From contig CAOLHI010003128.1 of NCBI GenBank assembly GCA_948474755.1, forward strand, positions 1 to 64,000: 64,000 nucleotides of DNA. The letters run 5' to 3'. The notes below the pieces were generated by a model. It searched no databases and was not told the DNA's origin. It saw nothing but the letters and a program-made list of their open reading frames with translations. This stretch comes from Ctenosaura bakeri (lineage: Eukaryota > Chordata > Lepidosauria > Squamata > Iguanidae). Position 1 is the stretch's first letter. Each line of letters starts with the position of its first letter. Positions 23,707-35,292 of the stretch are shown piece by piece. The position numbers were made by a program, and so were the translations under genes.

Positions 23707-25944
23707 TTGATTTTTCTCCTTCTGACTGTGCGCCTTTCTGCACAGCAGTGTAGTGAGGAACATGTTAATTGCTCTCTGGCAGAGCAAACAAAATGGATCT
23801 GGAGTAGATTAATGGTCTTAACTTCTGTTGACAAAGCATTGATGGAAGTCGTGATAGCCTCTTAATGTCTGGACAGATAAGGGAACAAAGGGGAGTTTTC
23901 ACAGGAAGAGGTTACAGGTTGATAACTATCAGTTGCTCCACTGAGGCAGTTCCGTTCGCTGTTGTGCTTGCAGGCTGGGTCATTGAGGGGATTATCACGG
24001 GCCCATCAGTGCTGGGGCTTTCTGACTAATCCTTTTGAACTTATGACCTGGTCATGCTGAAGTCATCTGTCTTAGCATGTGGCTTCCAGCAAGGGTCCTT
24101 GTCCACAGGTCTTCCAACCATTAGTGTGTGATTGTTGTATTAGAAATATCACCAATTAAATGATATTTCTTGCCAATTAGGCTGTACTGTGGAGTGGGGA
24201 TGTACGACATATTAACAATAGGGTGACTTAGAAGTGTCTCATTCATAGTGTCTCAATAAGTCAAAATCAACTTGCTGACAACAAAGGTAGTGAAAGTCCC
24301 AAATCTTAGTCCCTGGAAAGCCACTATCAGTCAGAGTAAATGGTATTGGATGAAGGAGTGCATCGGTCTGTTGACATAAAACAGTTTCCTATGATCACTT
24401 GATTGGAGAACAGACTGAAGTAAGGCTCCCAACTGTCCCAAAGGATATTTAACTACTAGAACTCAGAATGGATTGTACTAGAACTCCCAGGCTGCCATGA
24501 AGGAATGCCCTTACTTCAGGAGTGGCTGAAGAAAGGACATTAAAATTGTCAATTCACTTATGATCTTGCTGTAGGGGAATGGGGGAAGCAAGGGAGAGTT
24601 TCCATCCAGAGGATTCGATGTACTGCCAACACATACCACATAACCTATGATAAACTACTTGCCTAAAAGATATTATAGTTCTATTTTTGGCTGCTGCCAT
24701 TGACCTCTCATATAATCTTGAGCAATTCCCCCCATGATTTGCTGGGATTTTCCCTCCCACACCTTGTCTGTCTCCTAATCTGAAAGTGGAGAAAGTGTCT
24801 CTAGGTAGGCACCATCTTTTAATATGTAGGGTTGCCTCCAGGCAGGATTACAGTGCAAACCGTATGAGATTGTAATATTCGAAGTTTGGATTCCAACCAC
24901 AGTTTCCATGCCAGCTCTAATGAGGTTCATTGCAAAAATCTCACATTATGCTGAGTATTAATGAGTCATCGCGATCTCAGCCACTTTGAGGCAAACTAGA
25001 TGCAACGTTAATTGTGGAAATGCAAGAAATATGCACATCTTTAAAAATGTAAATAGGAAAAAGTTGGTGAGGGAGCAACCAGCAGAACCCAATGGGAGGA
25101 GGTGTGGGAAAAAATATATCACACTCACTCCTAAATCTGGTATTTGCATGAGAAGGAATGCTTCCAATAGTACAAATCATGCTCCCTACCCTATGCCAAT
25201 GACCGTTTTGGGGGTGGTATTGTCATCAGGATCCTAAGAGTAACTGCCCCCCCTCATCTTGAAAAATCTATACAGGTCAGTATTTTGTTAGTGGTATTTG
25301 CACTCTTTAGTTTCCTTTATACCTGTGCATGTCCTTTTTAGGGCACTGTGGAGATTGATATTCCCCTGCTCCTTTTACAGCATCCAATGTCTTCCCCCCA
25401 CCACCACTTACCATACAGCCTCTGAAACCCCCTCCCTACCTGCCAGCACAGCAATTCCATGCTTTGTAGGGAGCACGTAGGATCAAGGGAACATCTGGCC
25501 ATGTCTCAAGAGCCAGAAATGCAAATAATTACAGCAGATCTGAGACCTCCAGAGGGCTCTGGCTATTTCAGTGCTGATGTCATAATTTTGGGTCTGTCTA
25601 TGAGATAGCCAAGCACTTCTCTGATTCTACCCATTCCTTGCACAGAGGGGCTTTAGAAGCTCTGTAGTAAGTCTGGGGATGCTTAACCTAGCATAAGTCC
25701 AAATGCGGTCCACCACTACACTAGGCTGAGCCATATAGGACTGAAGCCATTGTGTGTGTGAGAGATAGAGAGAGAGAGAGATAGAAGAGCAGGGTATCTA
25801 TTTAGTCTGGTCTTCTGAATATATGTTTGGAATGATCCCTTTTTCTGAACATTCATGTATTGTTTTTGATTTGGTGGAAGCAGTCTAGTGTTCTACAATC
25901 CTATAACATTAAGCTTGGATACTACTTTACTCAGGTTGGCCTTA
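23707..25944. other. Unique sequence, no gene seen
   Basis: Only short frames. A GT to GA simple repeat occurs at about 25751-25785. No retroelement was identified. Confidence 0.4.
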
Positions 25945-26092
25945 GAGCAGATGTGGATAAACTGTGGTCCTTCAGACACTGTTGTAATGTAGCTCTCAGC
26001 TCTTATCACCAAAGGCAACACTGGCTGCCACTCTGATGATGGGAGTTGTAGTCCAAAACCCCTGAACGGCCACACTTTGCCCACCCTGGCTT
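25945..26092. mobile_element. hAT-type hairpin MITE, decayed
   Basis: The words GTGGATAAACTGTGGTCCTT and GATGGGAGTTGTAGTCC with CACACTTTGCCCACCC form an imperfect palindrome that matches a MITE very common in reptiles. Class assignment as hAT is from general familiarity and is not shown by a target duplication here. Confidence 0.55.
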
Positions 26093-26181
26093 AAAGTCTA
26101 GGAAGCAGGGGTCTCGAACTCCACCTTTTAGAAAAAATGAAAATAGGAAGTTCCATATTTCATTTTTTGACCTAAGGTATG

Positions 26182-26353
26182 GGCCATTTCTGCACTAGCC
26201 TGTTATAGTGTGATGACTCCACTTTCAACATCCTCTGGAATCCTGGGGTTTGCAGTTTCGGGAGGGGACCCTCCCGAAACTGCAAACCCCAGGATTCCAG
26301 AGGATGTTGAAAGTGGAGTCATCGCGCTATAACAGGCTAGTACAGAAATGGCC
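26182..26353. mobile_element. Palindromic MITE, near-perfect short subfamily
   Basis: Arms of about 85 bp are almost exact inverse copies, meeting at GGGAGGGGACCCTCCC. The very low arm divergence suggests it is among the youngest copies in the window. The termini are GGCCATTTCTGCACTAGCC and its inverse. Confidence 0.95.
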
Positions 26354-26593
26354 ATAGTCTCATCCTGAGGTTTAGCGAGTGGAACGGTTCGGAAGCAAGG
26401 TGTGCAAAGCAACCAAGGATATAGAACTCTGTACATGTTGTTCAACTAAGGCTTGAATTAGAACAGGAAATCCTTGCGTACTTCTTCTTGTTCAAAATAA
26501 TCCAGTGTCTGACTCAAGATGGGTGGAACCAATCAAGAGGCTGAACAAGCTTAAGGGCGTTTAACATTAGATAATTCAATACCATTGCCTGAG

Positions 26594-26650
26594 TCCATCC
26601 TGTGGAATTCTGGGATTTGGAGTTTAGTAAGATATTTTGATCTCTAAAAC
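26594..26650. mobile_element. MITE arm fragment
   Basis: CATCCTGTGGAATTCTGGG followed by a diverged centre is a short piece of the palindromic MITE. A 5S-derived SINE follows. Confidence 0.6.
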
Positions 26651-26659
26651 CCTAAAGGC

Positions 26660-26760
26660 ACCAGATTTTGTCTGATCTTGGAAGGTAAGCAGGGTCAGGC
26701 CTGGTTCATACTTGGATGAGAGACATTCATTGTTGCCCATTCTCAGCAGTTCCACATAGA
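26660..26760 (+). mobile_element. 5S-rRNA-derived SINE head, fragment
   Basis: In the sense direction it reads TTGTCTGATCTTGGAAGG, AAGCAGGGTCAGGCCTGG and ACTTGGATGAGAGAC, a diverged 5S rRNA internal region. The tail is not recognisable. Confidence 0.8.
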
Positions 26761-27027
26761 GCTATCACATGCCTTAGGTAAATGATGGCTCTTCATGAAT
26801 GCAGATAGCCAAAAGTCCTCTGGTGAACTTCAAAACTTTTAATGGGCTGAGGCAGAATTTATGGACAAATGTGAGCAGGCCTATTAGGTTGCTTATTTGT
26901 ATCCTTGCATGCACACAACAACAACAACAACACATTTATTGGGCATCATTACTGTTGGTTATTTAGTACTAAATTTCTGGATATTTTAATATTAGGTAAC
27001 TGAGATAAGTGACAACCAAAGCATACA

Positions 27028-27224
27028 AATTGTTGTTGTTGTGTGCCTTCAAGTTGTTTCAAACTTATGGTGACCCCAAGACAGACCTATCATGGGATTT
27101 TCTGCGGTTGAGACGGTGTGACACACCCAAGGTTACCCAGTGGGTTTCCATGGCTGAGTGGGAAACTGAACCCTGGCCTCCAGGATTGTAATCCGATGCT
27201 CAAACCACCACACCATGCAGATCC
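27028..27224 (-). mobile_element. tRNA-derived SINE
   Basis: Tail at the lower-coordinate end (GTGTGCCTTCAAGTTGTTTC) and tRNA-like head at the upper end. It lacks the internal segment, like the other short-subfamily copies. A (GTT)n stretch follows the tail. A possible MITE remnant follows to about 27300. Confidence 0.85.
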
Positions 27225-27504
27225 CAAGATTCCATAGGATGGAAGCATGGTAATTAAGGTGGAATATAGTGCTATTATTTTTTAGTGTGGAAGGGCCCCG
27301 AATTTCTCCTTCTGTCCAGTTGGCTTCAGCAGCCACCACTTCCTCTTCAGTCTTCTAAAATCCAGCAGTAGTAGTCAACCATAGGCTATGTCATCCATAG
27401 GTGGCTTAGGGAATGAGAAGGCAGCCTCCTGTGTTTGGTCCAGGAGCTGCCAATTCATCCCTGATCCTGAAATGCTTTGAGCTCAAGAGCCAAAAGTAGC
27501 TTTT

Positions 27505-27605
27505 CTGGGATTGAGTGTGTGTGACGCACCAAAGGTCACCAAGTGGGTTTCCATAGCCAAGCAGGGAATTGAATCCTGATCTCCAGGGCCATAGTCCAAC
27601 ACTGG
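27505..27605 (-). mobile_element. tRNA-SINE head fragment
   Basis: GTGTGTGACGCACC through CCAGGGCCATAGTCC corresponds to the tRNA head and body; the tail is lost. Confidence 0.7.
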
Positions 27606-28361
27606 GTCTATAAGAAATATGTGCTGAGACATATTTGACAGGTCTATCATCATTCATAGATTTCCTATTATGGAGGTACATTTCTCAGTGCATTCTTCTT
27701 TTGTAAATTTATGCCTACCTTGATAGTGTCTAAGAACCCCACAAGACCTTTCCCAGGCTTCCTTCACCTTTCCCATTCTCTTTCCTCATAGAGCCAAGAA
27801 CTTACAAAAGTGTCAGCGTATCTGGAGTCTAGATCTATTCCATTTGTAATAAAAGAATAGCACTGGAGAGACAGAAAGGACTGAAAGTATAATTTAACCC
27901 AGCACCCTTTGCTCAGATTGGATCTACCAGACACGTACTGTACTGCTAGAGAATTAAAACTTTATCCCTAAGGACATAAAGTAATACTGTGCAGTTGGGA
28001 AATCTTCTAGTCTGCTCTATGCTTCTGAATTGGAACAAAGCTAATAAGCAGGAGATACCAGACGATTATAAGGAAGCCAGACATCCCATTTCAAGATCTT
28101 GGAAAGGGAACAGGTTGAGGGAATTGGTTCATATGTGAACCAAAACAAGCTGTCTACTGTTCAGATTGTCTCTGGGGCAATGGAAGTATTATCATTTATT
28201 ATATCCCACCTCATTACCCCCAGAAGAGTAGGGTGTTCTCCCTCTTAGTTTATGGGAACAGAGGGGCAACTCCCATAATCTCTATCCATTGGCTATGCTG
28301 CTAGGGCTGATGGAAGTTGCAGGCCAGCAACATTTGGAGGATTACCTGTTTTTTCTGCCTG
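27606..28361. other. No gene seen
   Basis: Unique sequence with short frames only. 28295-28355 (GGGCTGATGGAAGTTGCAGG then CCAGCAACATTTGGAGG) is a decayed hairpin MITE arm. Confidence 0.4.
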
Positions 28362-28835
28362 TAGACCCCTTCACTGGCTACCAGTTTGAGCCAGGGCCTA
28401 TTTCAAACTTTTGGTCCTGGTATTCTTTGGTAAACTTTGCATTCTAACCTCTCTCAGTACTTTGCAGCTCGGCTTGCGTGATACATTCCATCCAGAAATC
28501 TGAGATCTGCAGGCAAAGGATTATTGTCTGTTCTACCAACACATTCAGCTCTGTCAAGGCTTTGAGCCTTTCAAGATTTGACTCTGCATTTGTGGAATGG
28601 TCTTCCTTTGGACCTCCAGCTGGAGGAGGATCTCACTCATTTGCATAAATGGTTGAAGACCTTCCTCTTTGACTCCCCACCTTAAGCCACTGAGTTGTAT
28701 TTAAAGTGCTGAGATGGGTAGCAACCAGTGGGGTGCTGGAGATTTCATTCCATGTATTGTTGTGGTGTTCTATTTTATTGTCTTTGTCCCTGATTGTGCA
28801 TGCCGATGTTCCACCCCTTGGGATGTAAAGGGCGA
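28362..28835 (+). mobile_element. CR1/L2-like LINE 3' end
   Basis: Sequence from CCCTTCACTGGCTACCAG through a broken frame with AFVEWSSFGPP, a 3' UTR and a terminal GGGATGTAAAGGGCGATAG resembles the end of a CR1/L2-type LINE, in which LHWLP and AxxLWNSLP-type blocks precede the stop. The 3' end runs straight into a (TAG)n repeat. Confidence 0.55.
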
Positions 28836-28873
<38 letters not shown>

Positions 28874-28879
28874 ATAACA

Positions 28880-28936
<57 letters not shown>

Positions 28937-28937
28937 T
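28836..28937. repeat. (TAG)n then (ATT)n microsatellite
   Basis: About 12 TAG units, a short junction AATAACA, then about 19 ATT units. It sits at the LINE 3' terminus, so it probably grew from the element's tail. Frames across it encode runs of Ser, Asn and Tyr only. Confidence 0.95.
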
Positions 28938-29025
28938 GACCACGGTTGTCTTCCTCTGTCTTAGGGGATCAGAACATTTCCTTTGTACCTCCTTTTCCTG
29001 TGAATAATATTGTAAGGTAAGTTAG

Positions 29026-29426
29026 GCTGGAGAGCCAGTGTGGTGTAGAAGTTCAAGCATTCAGCTATGACTCTGGAGACCAGGGTCTGACTCCCTGCTT
29101 AGCCATGGAAATCCACTGGGTGACCTTGGGTAAGTCACACCCTCTTGGCCTTAGAGGAAGGGAAAGGCTCAGAACAAATCTTGCCAAGAAAACATTTCCA
29201 CATTATACTGTTACAGTGCTTATTCCACTTTCAATACCCTATGGAATTCTGGGGTTTGCAGTTTACTGAAGCCAAAGATGCCCCTTCCTAAACTGCAAAC
29301 CCCAGAATTCCACAGGATATTGAAAGTGGAATGATAGCACCATAAAAATGTAGTGCAGAAGTGGCCCATGATAGCTTTGCCTTAGGATTGTTATAAGTCA
29401 GAAATAACTTAAAGGCACCAACAAGT
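29026..29426 (+). mobile_element. tRNA-SINE interrupted by a MITE
   Basis: The head runs from GGAGAGCCAGTGTGGTGTAG (A-box-like) to GGAAATCCACTGGGTGACC, with the middle GAACAAATCTTGCCAAGAAA present, unlike other copies. At 29193 the SINE stops and a palindromic MITE occupies 29194-29366; the SINE tail resumes with CATGATAGC and ends near ACTTAAAGGCACCAAC. The SINE is therefore older than this MITE. Confidence 0.85.
29194..29366. mobile_element. Palindromic MITE nested in SINE
   Basis: Both arms are present (ATTCCACTTTCAATACCCTA and its inverse). The left terminus lacks GGCC. The centre is shortened. The SINE flanks give independent proof of the borders. Confidence 0.88.
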
Positions 29427-29597
29427 TAGGCTGAAAGTTAGTGACTGGCCTCAAAGTATTGGATTTGAACCACAGACAGCTGTTTTGTGAAGGCCAGGAT
29501 TGCTGAAGTGCTCTTTGGCCAAGCAAAGCCCCAGCTTGAATGAAAACTTTCTTAAGTCCTATTTGGTAAGGAGAGCCAGTACTAGTTCCAGCACTAC

Positions 29598-29798
29598 TGC
29601 TGTTGTTGTGAGCCTTCAAGTCGTTTCCAACTTATGGTGACCCTAAGGTGATCCTATCATGAGATTTTCTGAGGGCTGAGAGTATGTGATGTGCCCAAGA
29701 TCACCCAGAGGGTTTCCACTAGCTGAGTGGGGAATCCAACCCTGGTTTCCAGGGTCGTAGCCTAACACTGGGACCACCAGACCATGACGGCTCTCTCC
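29598..29798 (-). mobile_element. tRNA-derived SINE
   Basis: GCCTTCAAGTCGTTTCCAAC at the tail and the tRNA head up to CACCAGACCATGACGGCTC are present. Short subfamily without the internal segment. Confidence 0.85.
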
Positions 29799-30108
29799 AG
29801 CACTGCTATCACCTGCTGTGTCATTCTGATCCCACCATAAGCTTTTGCACTCTGGACACCAGAACAGGCTGTAATATTATGAGTTGGGGAACACTACATA
29901 TTCTTTTGAACACTCTACTTCTGAACACAATATTTACCTAAAAGACTTCTTGAAGTGTGACTATTAAGAGCATGCTGTGCAGAAATCTTTATATTCTTCC
30001 ACAGCAGAGAGAATACTAGGAAAACTATTCCTCTTTGCATGTGATGATGAATAACGAAGAAATTAGTCCCTAGAGATTGTCTCTTATATTCACTGTGCAA
30101 GACTGTTA

Positions 30109-30257
30109 TTATTATTATTTTATTTATATCCCACTTTTTTCCTTTAAAGGACTCAAAGTGGCTTACAATATTTTAGAAAGAACACATAGTTAAAAAACCA
30201 TGACATACAAAAGTTAAAATAATAATAATTATATTATTATTATTATTATTATTATTA
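30109..30257 (-). mobile_element. LINE 3' end with (TTA)n, decayed
   Basis: TTTATATCCCACTTTTTTCC followed by AAAGGACTCAAAGTGGCTTA is the complement of a CR1/L2-like LINE 3' end. TTA runs flank it at 30109-30122 and 30222-30257. Confidence 0.5.
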
Positions 30258-30329
30258 CTGTAGTGCTGTCTCAAGCAATCCGGTTAATTTTAATAATATC
30301 TATTGGTGCAGGAATTTTTTAAACTGGGA

Positions 30330-30432
30330 TTGCATCACATGGGAAGGAGCCCTTGCTAAATCTCTCAGGATTATGTTGTGAGCTGCTTTAGGTCCTATAT
30401 TGAGAGAAAGCCAGCATATAAATTAAATAAAT
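30330..30432 (+). mobile_element. LINE 3' terminal fragment
   Basis: TTGTGAGCTGCTTTAGG, then GAGAGAAAGCCAGCATATAA and AATAAATAA match the sense 3' end of a LINE with an AATAA tail. Confidence 0.5.
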
Positions 30433-30667
30433 AATTGAATGCATGTGTATATGTATGATTGCAAACATGGTAGGAAACAAATTTGTCATTCCTCGTTCAT
30501 AAGCACTCATCACATGTATGTGCAAATCACACTCTCTGTGTGTGTGTCTGTGCATTTGTATGGGATTTATTTTATATATATGGACTAACTCATGAGCTTT
30601 ATGGGTTTTTTCCTAAAAATTTCTGCACTGTACAGCCATCATATTGCTGAAAATGTTCAGTACATAT

Positions 30668-30698
<31 letters not shown>

Positions 30699-32570
30699 TT
30701 GATATCATCCCATGAGTGTTAACATTCTTCCCATACACCTAATTATGCACTGCCACCATGTTGTATAAAAGACTGTGTTTAGTTCTGGTTTTAATTTTAC
30801 CAGTAGTGGCATTAAAAGAAATGCCACTTTCATCTTATGGTAGCTTTTTAAAAACTTTATTCAGTGATAACAATAGTCTGGCTATTCTATTTCTATCTTC
30901 CTTTTGTTTAAGGACATCAATAACATTTTGAACAGAAGACTTTTTGTTCTACAGAAGTGCTCTAAAATTCCATGGCTATTTTGGGAAAAGAAATGTTAGG
31001 TTCTGGAACACCAGTAATTGGGTAGCATTGTTGGTAAGAGTTTTGAACTATGACAGTGCCAATCTCAATCAGTTTCAGAACCCACATTTTAAAGAAACAA
31101 TTTTAATTACTCTTTCCTTACAATAACTTGTTTATGGCTAAAAGCAAACTGACACAGGGAATAAGGGCAACTGAACACAGTGGAATTTACTTCTGAGTAA
31201 GCATTCACTGGACATTATGAATTTCCCTTTCCAGAGTGAGCACCAAAATATATTTTGAAACATATCACCATCACTAAGGTCAAAACAAAAACACCTGAAC
31301 ATTATCACAAATACACTGCACACCTTATTTTGCAAGTCTTTTTTCTCCTTTGCAAAGACTTTTTGACTAATTTTTTTAAAACTTATTGTCAGGTGTATAC
31401 AGTAAATACATTAGACCCCCTTTGCAAGTTGCAGCAACAAATCAGTTAAATCTTTCAGACTGTAGCAAGCACTCAGTTCTTCTCAGTTCTTTCTTCTTGC
31501 CTGGAAACAAACCACAAAAACTAGAGACTCAGGGCTCTACCCTGAGATTTGACAACCATACTGAGTGATGAAATGGACAAAATCCCAGAATCCATCAGTC
31601 ATTGCCTGAGGAATTCTGGGATCTGTCATCCAAAAATGTTAACATTTCCAAGCTCCATGGAGGATGCATCTATCAAGAGTACTAGGCCTGGTGGCTGTAG
31701 GCAATTTTCAGAAACAGAGGTAGAATGCTTCTGAATATTAGCTGGGCTGTGGATACCAGCAACATCTACCAGATAATCTCTTGGTTTTGGATTTTCCTGT
31801 TCAAAAGAGACAGTGTCCTTGCAATGGCAGACTGTCCTGTCTCCTTAGAATGTGTGGCCAGAAAGGAAAGAATTGTGAGTCTCAAAATTTATAGTGATAT
31901 TTATATATATATTCTATGGAAAACACTGGCTGTAATTCACTATTGCAGTTGTGAGTGCATAACCTAGAGCTGTACATTCATAACTGATTCATATTCACAA
32001 TCCCTACATATTCAATAGTGTATTCAATAATGAAAGTCCCCCAATCCTGACATACCAGGCGGCAGCTGCTGAGAGTAACAGAGATCTATTCCTCTGATGA
32101 TCAAGTGTTTCTACCCCTCCAGCCAGTGATCCTTGGTGCAAGGAGGAATTGTGACAAGGATCCTGCTTTTGACTGTTGCACCAGAAATTCCTCATGGGAT
32201 TGGGGTGCAAACACCAGCCTATTGTACCCCTGATCAACAAGAGAACAAAGCCTTTTCACTTGCAGTGGCTGCTGCCGCTTACATCAGGATTGTGAGGTAC
32301 AGGCCAGGATCTAGCTGAGAGATGGATAATGACAGAGATGCAATTAAACTTGAGAGGAAACAATATACAAATGTGGGTCAGGGCTCTAAACTGGCATGCC
32401 TTTGATGTGCATAATTTTTTGCTTATTATTTTCTGGCCAGAAGTGTGCCGCTTTCTTGGCTTCTGTGTGGCTAATTATAAATGAACATGGCAAGCACAAT
32501 CCCAATGGTTTATACGGTTTGCACATTTAAACCAATTTGAGAGTTAATAGCCACAATGCAACATATTCTA
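30433..32570. other. Unique sequence, no gene seen
   Basis: A TA/TC-rich simple stretch lies at about 30660-30702. 31150-31215 and 31597-31660 show decayed interspersed repeats. Short frames lack domains. No gene is supported. Confidence 0.4.
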
Positions 32571-32966
32571 CGGTCAGTCCTCCACTTTCGTGGGTTTAAC
32601 ATCCATGGACTTGATTATTCACAGGTTTGTTTGTCTGTCTGTTTGTTTATTAAAAAAAACTTCCTGTATGCAAATGCCATGGGAAAAAAATGTTCTCTCA
32701 AGGAATCTCTAGGTCCTCTATCTCTATTTTGCCATCCATATCTATCAAAAGTGGACAGTAATGTCTTGTTGGAGGTCCCAAAGATTCCTATAGATAACAT
32801 TTCTCTGGGCATTGCTAGGTCCTCCAATGTAATATTATGGCCCACTTCCACCAGAAGTTGACCATAGAATCATGTTGGAGGACCTAGAGATTCCTAGAGT
32901 AGTGTTTTCAGGTTAAAAGAAAAAGTATCTACTATTTTTATCCATGGTTTTTCCACTTTTGTGGAG
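32571..32966 (+). mobile_element. Tigger-like TIR element, right end truncated
   Basis: The left terminus CGGTCAGTCCTCCACTTTCG follows TA, and TTTCGTGGGTTTAACATCC and a GATTATTCACAGG follow. This is the CAGTCRGCCCTCCACAT type terminus used by pogo/Tigger-related elements. The interior carries an inverted pair (GGTCCTCCAATG and TGGAGGACC). The right TIR is missing after TTCCACTTTTGTGGAG. Confidence 0.6.
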
Positions 32967-34123
32967 TTAATTAAGTTAAAGTGAGGAAATCAAATAAGAG
33001 AAAAGGCACAGAGAAAGTGCAGCATTTTGAATTTTATCTGTCATATAAATGAACTGAACAGCTTGGCATTTTACTGGCAACTATTTATGCAAAAGCATAT
33101 ATTTCTTTTATTTTTAATAAGTAAACTGCATGATCAAATTTGACAATCTGGTCATCCAAGCAAATCTCCTGCAGCTTGCAGGGCTGTGTTCCACAAACTG
33201 CACATTGTTGAGAGTTCTAGCTGTAAGGGTATTAGGTGACTCAATTTCTTTCCAGTATATACATAAGTGTTCATTTTCTATTTTGTTCCAGCTCAGGGTA
33301 ATCCCTAGGATTCTTGGCTAGTCTACTGGGAATAAGATCTAAAACTTTATCAGTACAACATGCCAGTGAATTCTTGAAAGTTCACTGTGAATGCAAGCCA
33401 TTATAATGTCACTATTCTGTTTGGAAGTTCTGGTGCTGGTGGAGTGATGACTTATTTATGACTGTTTGGAAGTTCTGGTGCTGGTGGAGTAATGACTTAT
33501 TTATTTATGATTTATGACTTTCACCAATCATTGCTATGCTTTCCTAAATTTGTATGACAAGGCATAAAACCTGTAACCATCCAACATTTGGTAGTCTCAG
33601 CAACTTTTCAGGAAAGTTACTACGTTGCTTGCTTTGCTACAAATAAATGCTTCTGTTCAAACGCTGAGTGCTGTTTATGAACGCAAGTTAACCAGGACAT
33701 AACACATCTCCAGCTAGAAAATGAGGTGTCAAGGAGGCAGGTTCTAGACCAGTTTTCTCCATGAGATGTTAGTCTATTAATTTGCCATTCTCGTTCAAAA
33801 AACTCCATTTAAAGCAAACTAAATATTTAAAACAGCAAAAGATGTTTTAAAACATCTAAAACATAGTAAACTAATTAAAAAGTGAAGAGTTTAGAACTTT
33901 GTAGCTCTACAGATTTAGATGAAATCAGTAGATTCCCAAAGGTATTGATAAAACAATAGCTGAGACTCTAGATCAAATAAAAAGATGAGCACAACACTCC
34001 ACCCATACAGTTATAACCACTTGACTCATCCCTGCAAGTGGCAAGCTACGGTAGGTTGGAGTGGGGTCCTAGTTATGCTTACCAGTGGGGAGGAGGTTGA
34101 ATGGGGCCTTTCCACCCTACTGT
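32967..34123. other. Mostly unique; a 45-bp tandem duplication
   Basis: No gene is supported. A 45-bp unit starting CTGTTTGGAAGTTCTGG occurs at 33417-33461 and again at 33462-33510 with one substitution and a 4-bp insertion (ATTT). Confidence 0.5.
33417..33510. repeat. Tandem duplication of a 45-bp unit
   Basis: Two units (45 and 49 bp) are head-to-tail and nearly identical, so the duplication is recent. The second differs by one G-to-A change and an extra TTAT. Confidence 0.9.
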
Positions 34124-34588
34124 GGCCATTTCCACACCGGGCATTTAAAATGGTGCAGAGCGACCTCCGACAGACGTCTTCTGCACCATAGAGTGGACTG
34201 GGGTGGACTACTTTTTGTAGTTCCACACCTCAGTCCAGTTCTGCGCAACCGGAACTGGTCACGCAGCATGCTTTTGAAAAACCTCTTTTTTGAGGTTTTT
34301 AAAAAGCATGGAGCGGGCAACCCCATCCCACTCCGTCACCGCACTCCGGAGCAGATTTGCAGGCACACAAGTGCATGCCTGCAGATCTTCTGGGGGCGAG
34401 CTTTTGGCTGGCAAGCTTTTCTGGTTGGTGGAGAGCCTCCACCAACCGGAAGCCGCCATTTTGCACTCCGGAGAACTGCGAAGCACCGAACTCGCGCTGC
34501 TGCTCTTTGCGACGGACTTGCCCGGACTCAGGAAAAATCTGGTGAGTCCCATTTCTGCCCGATTCATGCCCCACGTGCAGAAAGGGCC
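34124..34588 (+). mobile_element. GC-rich TIR element D
   Basis: Left terminus GGCCATTTCCACACC and right terminus GTGCAGAAAGGGCC. The interior has hairpins (GCATGCTTTTGAAAAACC with its inverse; GGTTGGTGGAG with CTCCACCAACC) and the block GCAGATCTTCTGGGGGCG shared with element B. A donor-like CTG|GTGAGT has GT at 34542. The right end overlaps the start of a palindromic MITE (34585), suggesting a composite. Long frames here (up to 186 codons) cross from D into the MITE and are unlikely to be genes. Confidence 0.8.
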
Positions 34589-34773
34589 ATTGTTATTGTG
34601 CTATTATTCTACTTTCAACATCCTGTGGAATCCTGGGGTTTGTAGTTTCCTGAAGCCAAAGAGCTCTCTGGCTGAGAATTCTAAATGCCCCTCCCTAAAC
34701 TTCAAATCCCAGGATTCCATAGGATGTTGAAAGTGGAATAGTAGCACTATAAGAGTGCAGTGCGGAAATGTCC
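34585..34773. mobile_element. Palindromic MITE fused to element D
   Basis: Both arms and the centre CTCTCTGGCTGAGAATTC are present, but the left terminus lacks TCCGCACTACAC. Its GGCCATT is shared with the right end of element D. The right end reads GTGCGGAAATGTCC. Confidence 0.88.
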
Positions 34774-35255
34774 ATAGTGGACAACTCAGGCAATGAAAAT
34801 GCAGATGGTCTTGACTGTGGGGAGCCGAGCAAATGAAATGAGAGTGCAGTCCCAGATTCTTCTCCCATTTTCCTTTCCCTCAGAACTGAAATCAGCTGCT
34901 TTTTTTCTCTCCCTCCAAATCACCTTACCAGCATTGAGCAGCAGCATGACCAGGGCATGACCACTGCTGGATGAAGATTGCAGATGGGACACAAAAGACT
35001 GGAAAATAGCTTTCTATGATCTGTCCAAAAATAGATATACCTATGTGTATGTCACTATCAAAATTCCAGCCCATCAGAATGAAGCCAGTATCCATGCTAG
35101 TGAGGCTTCTGAGGGATGCTGCACCATAACTGGACCACCACATCAGAAAGCCCTCTCTCATTATCATGCAGTGCATTGCTCCCCCTGGTGGGACAGAGAA
35201 GATGGCACATAATTCTCTGCAAGCAATCACAGCTGTCTATCATCTGTCTTGTCTT

Positions 35256-35292
<37 letters not shown>

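Noticed and set aside
34085..34645. 186-codon frame as a protein gene
   Set aside because: It runs from unique DNA through element D into a palindromic MITE, so its length reflects GC content and inverted repeats.
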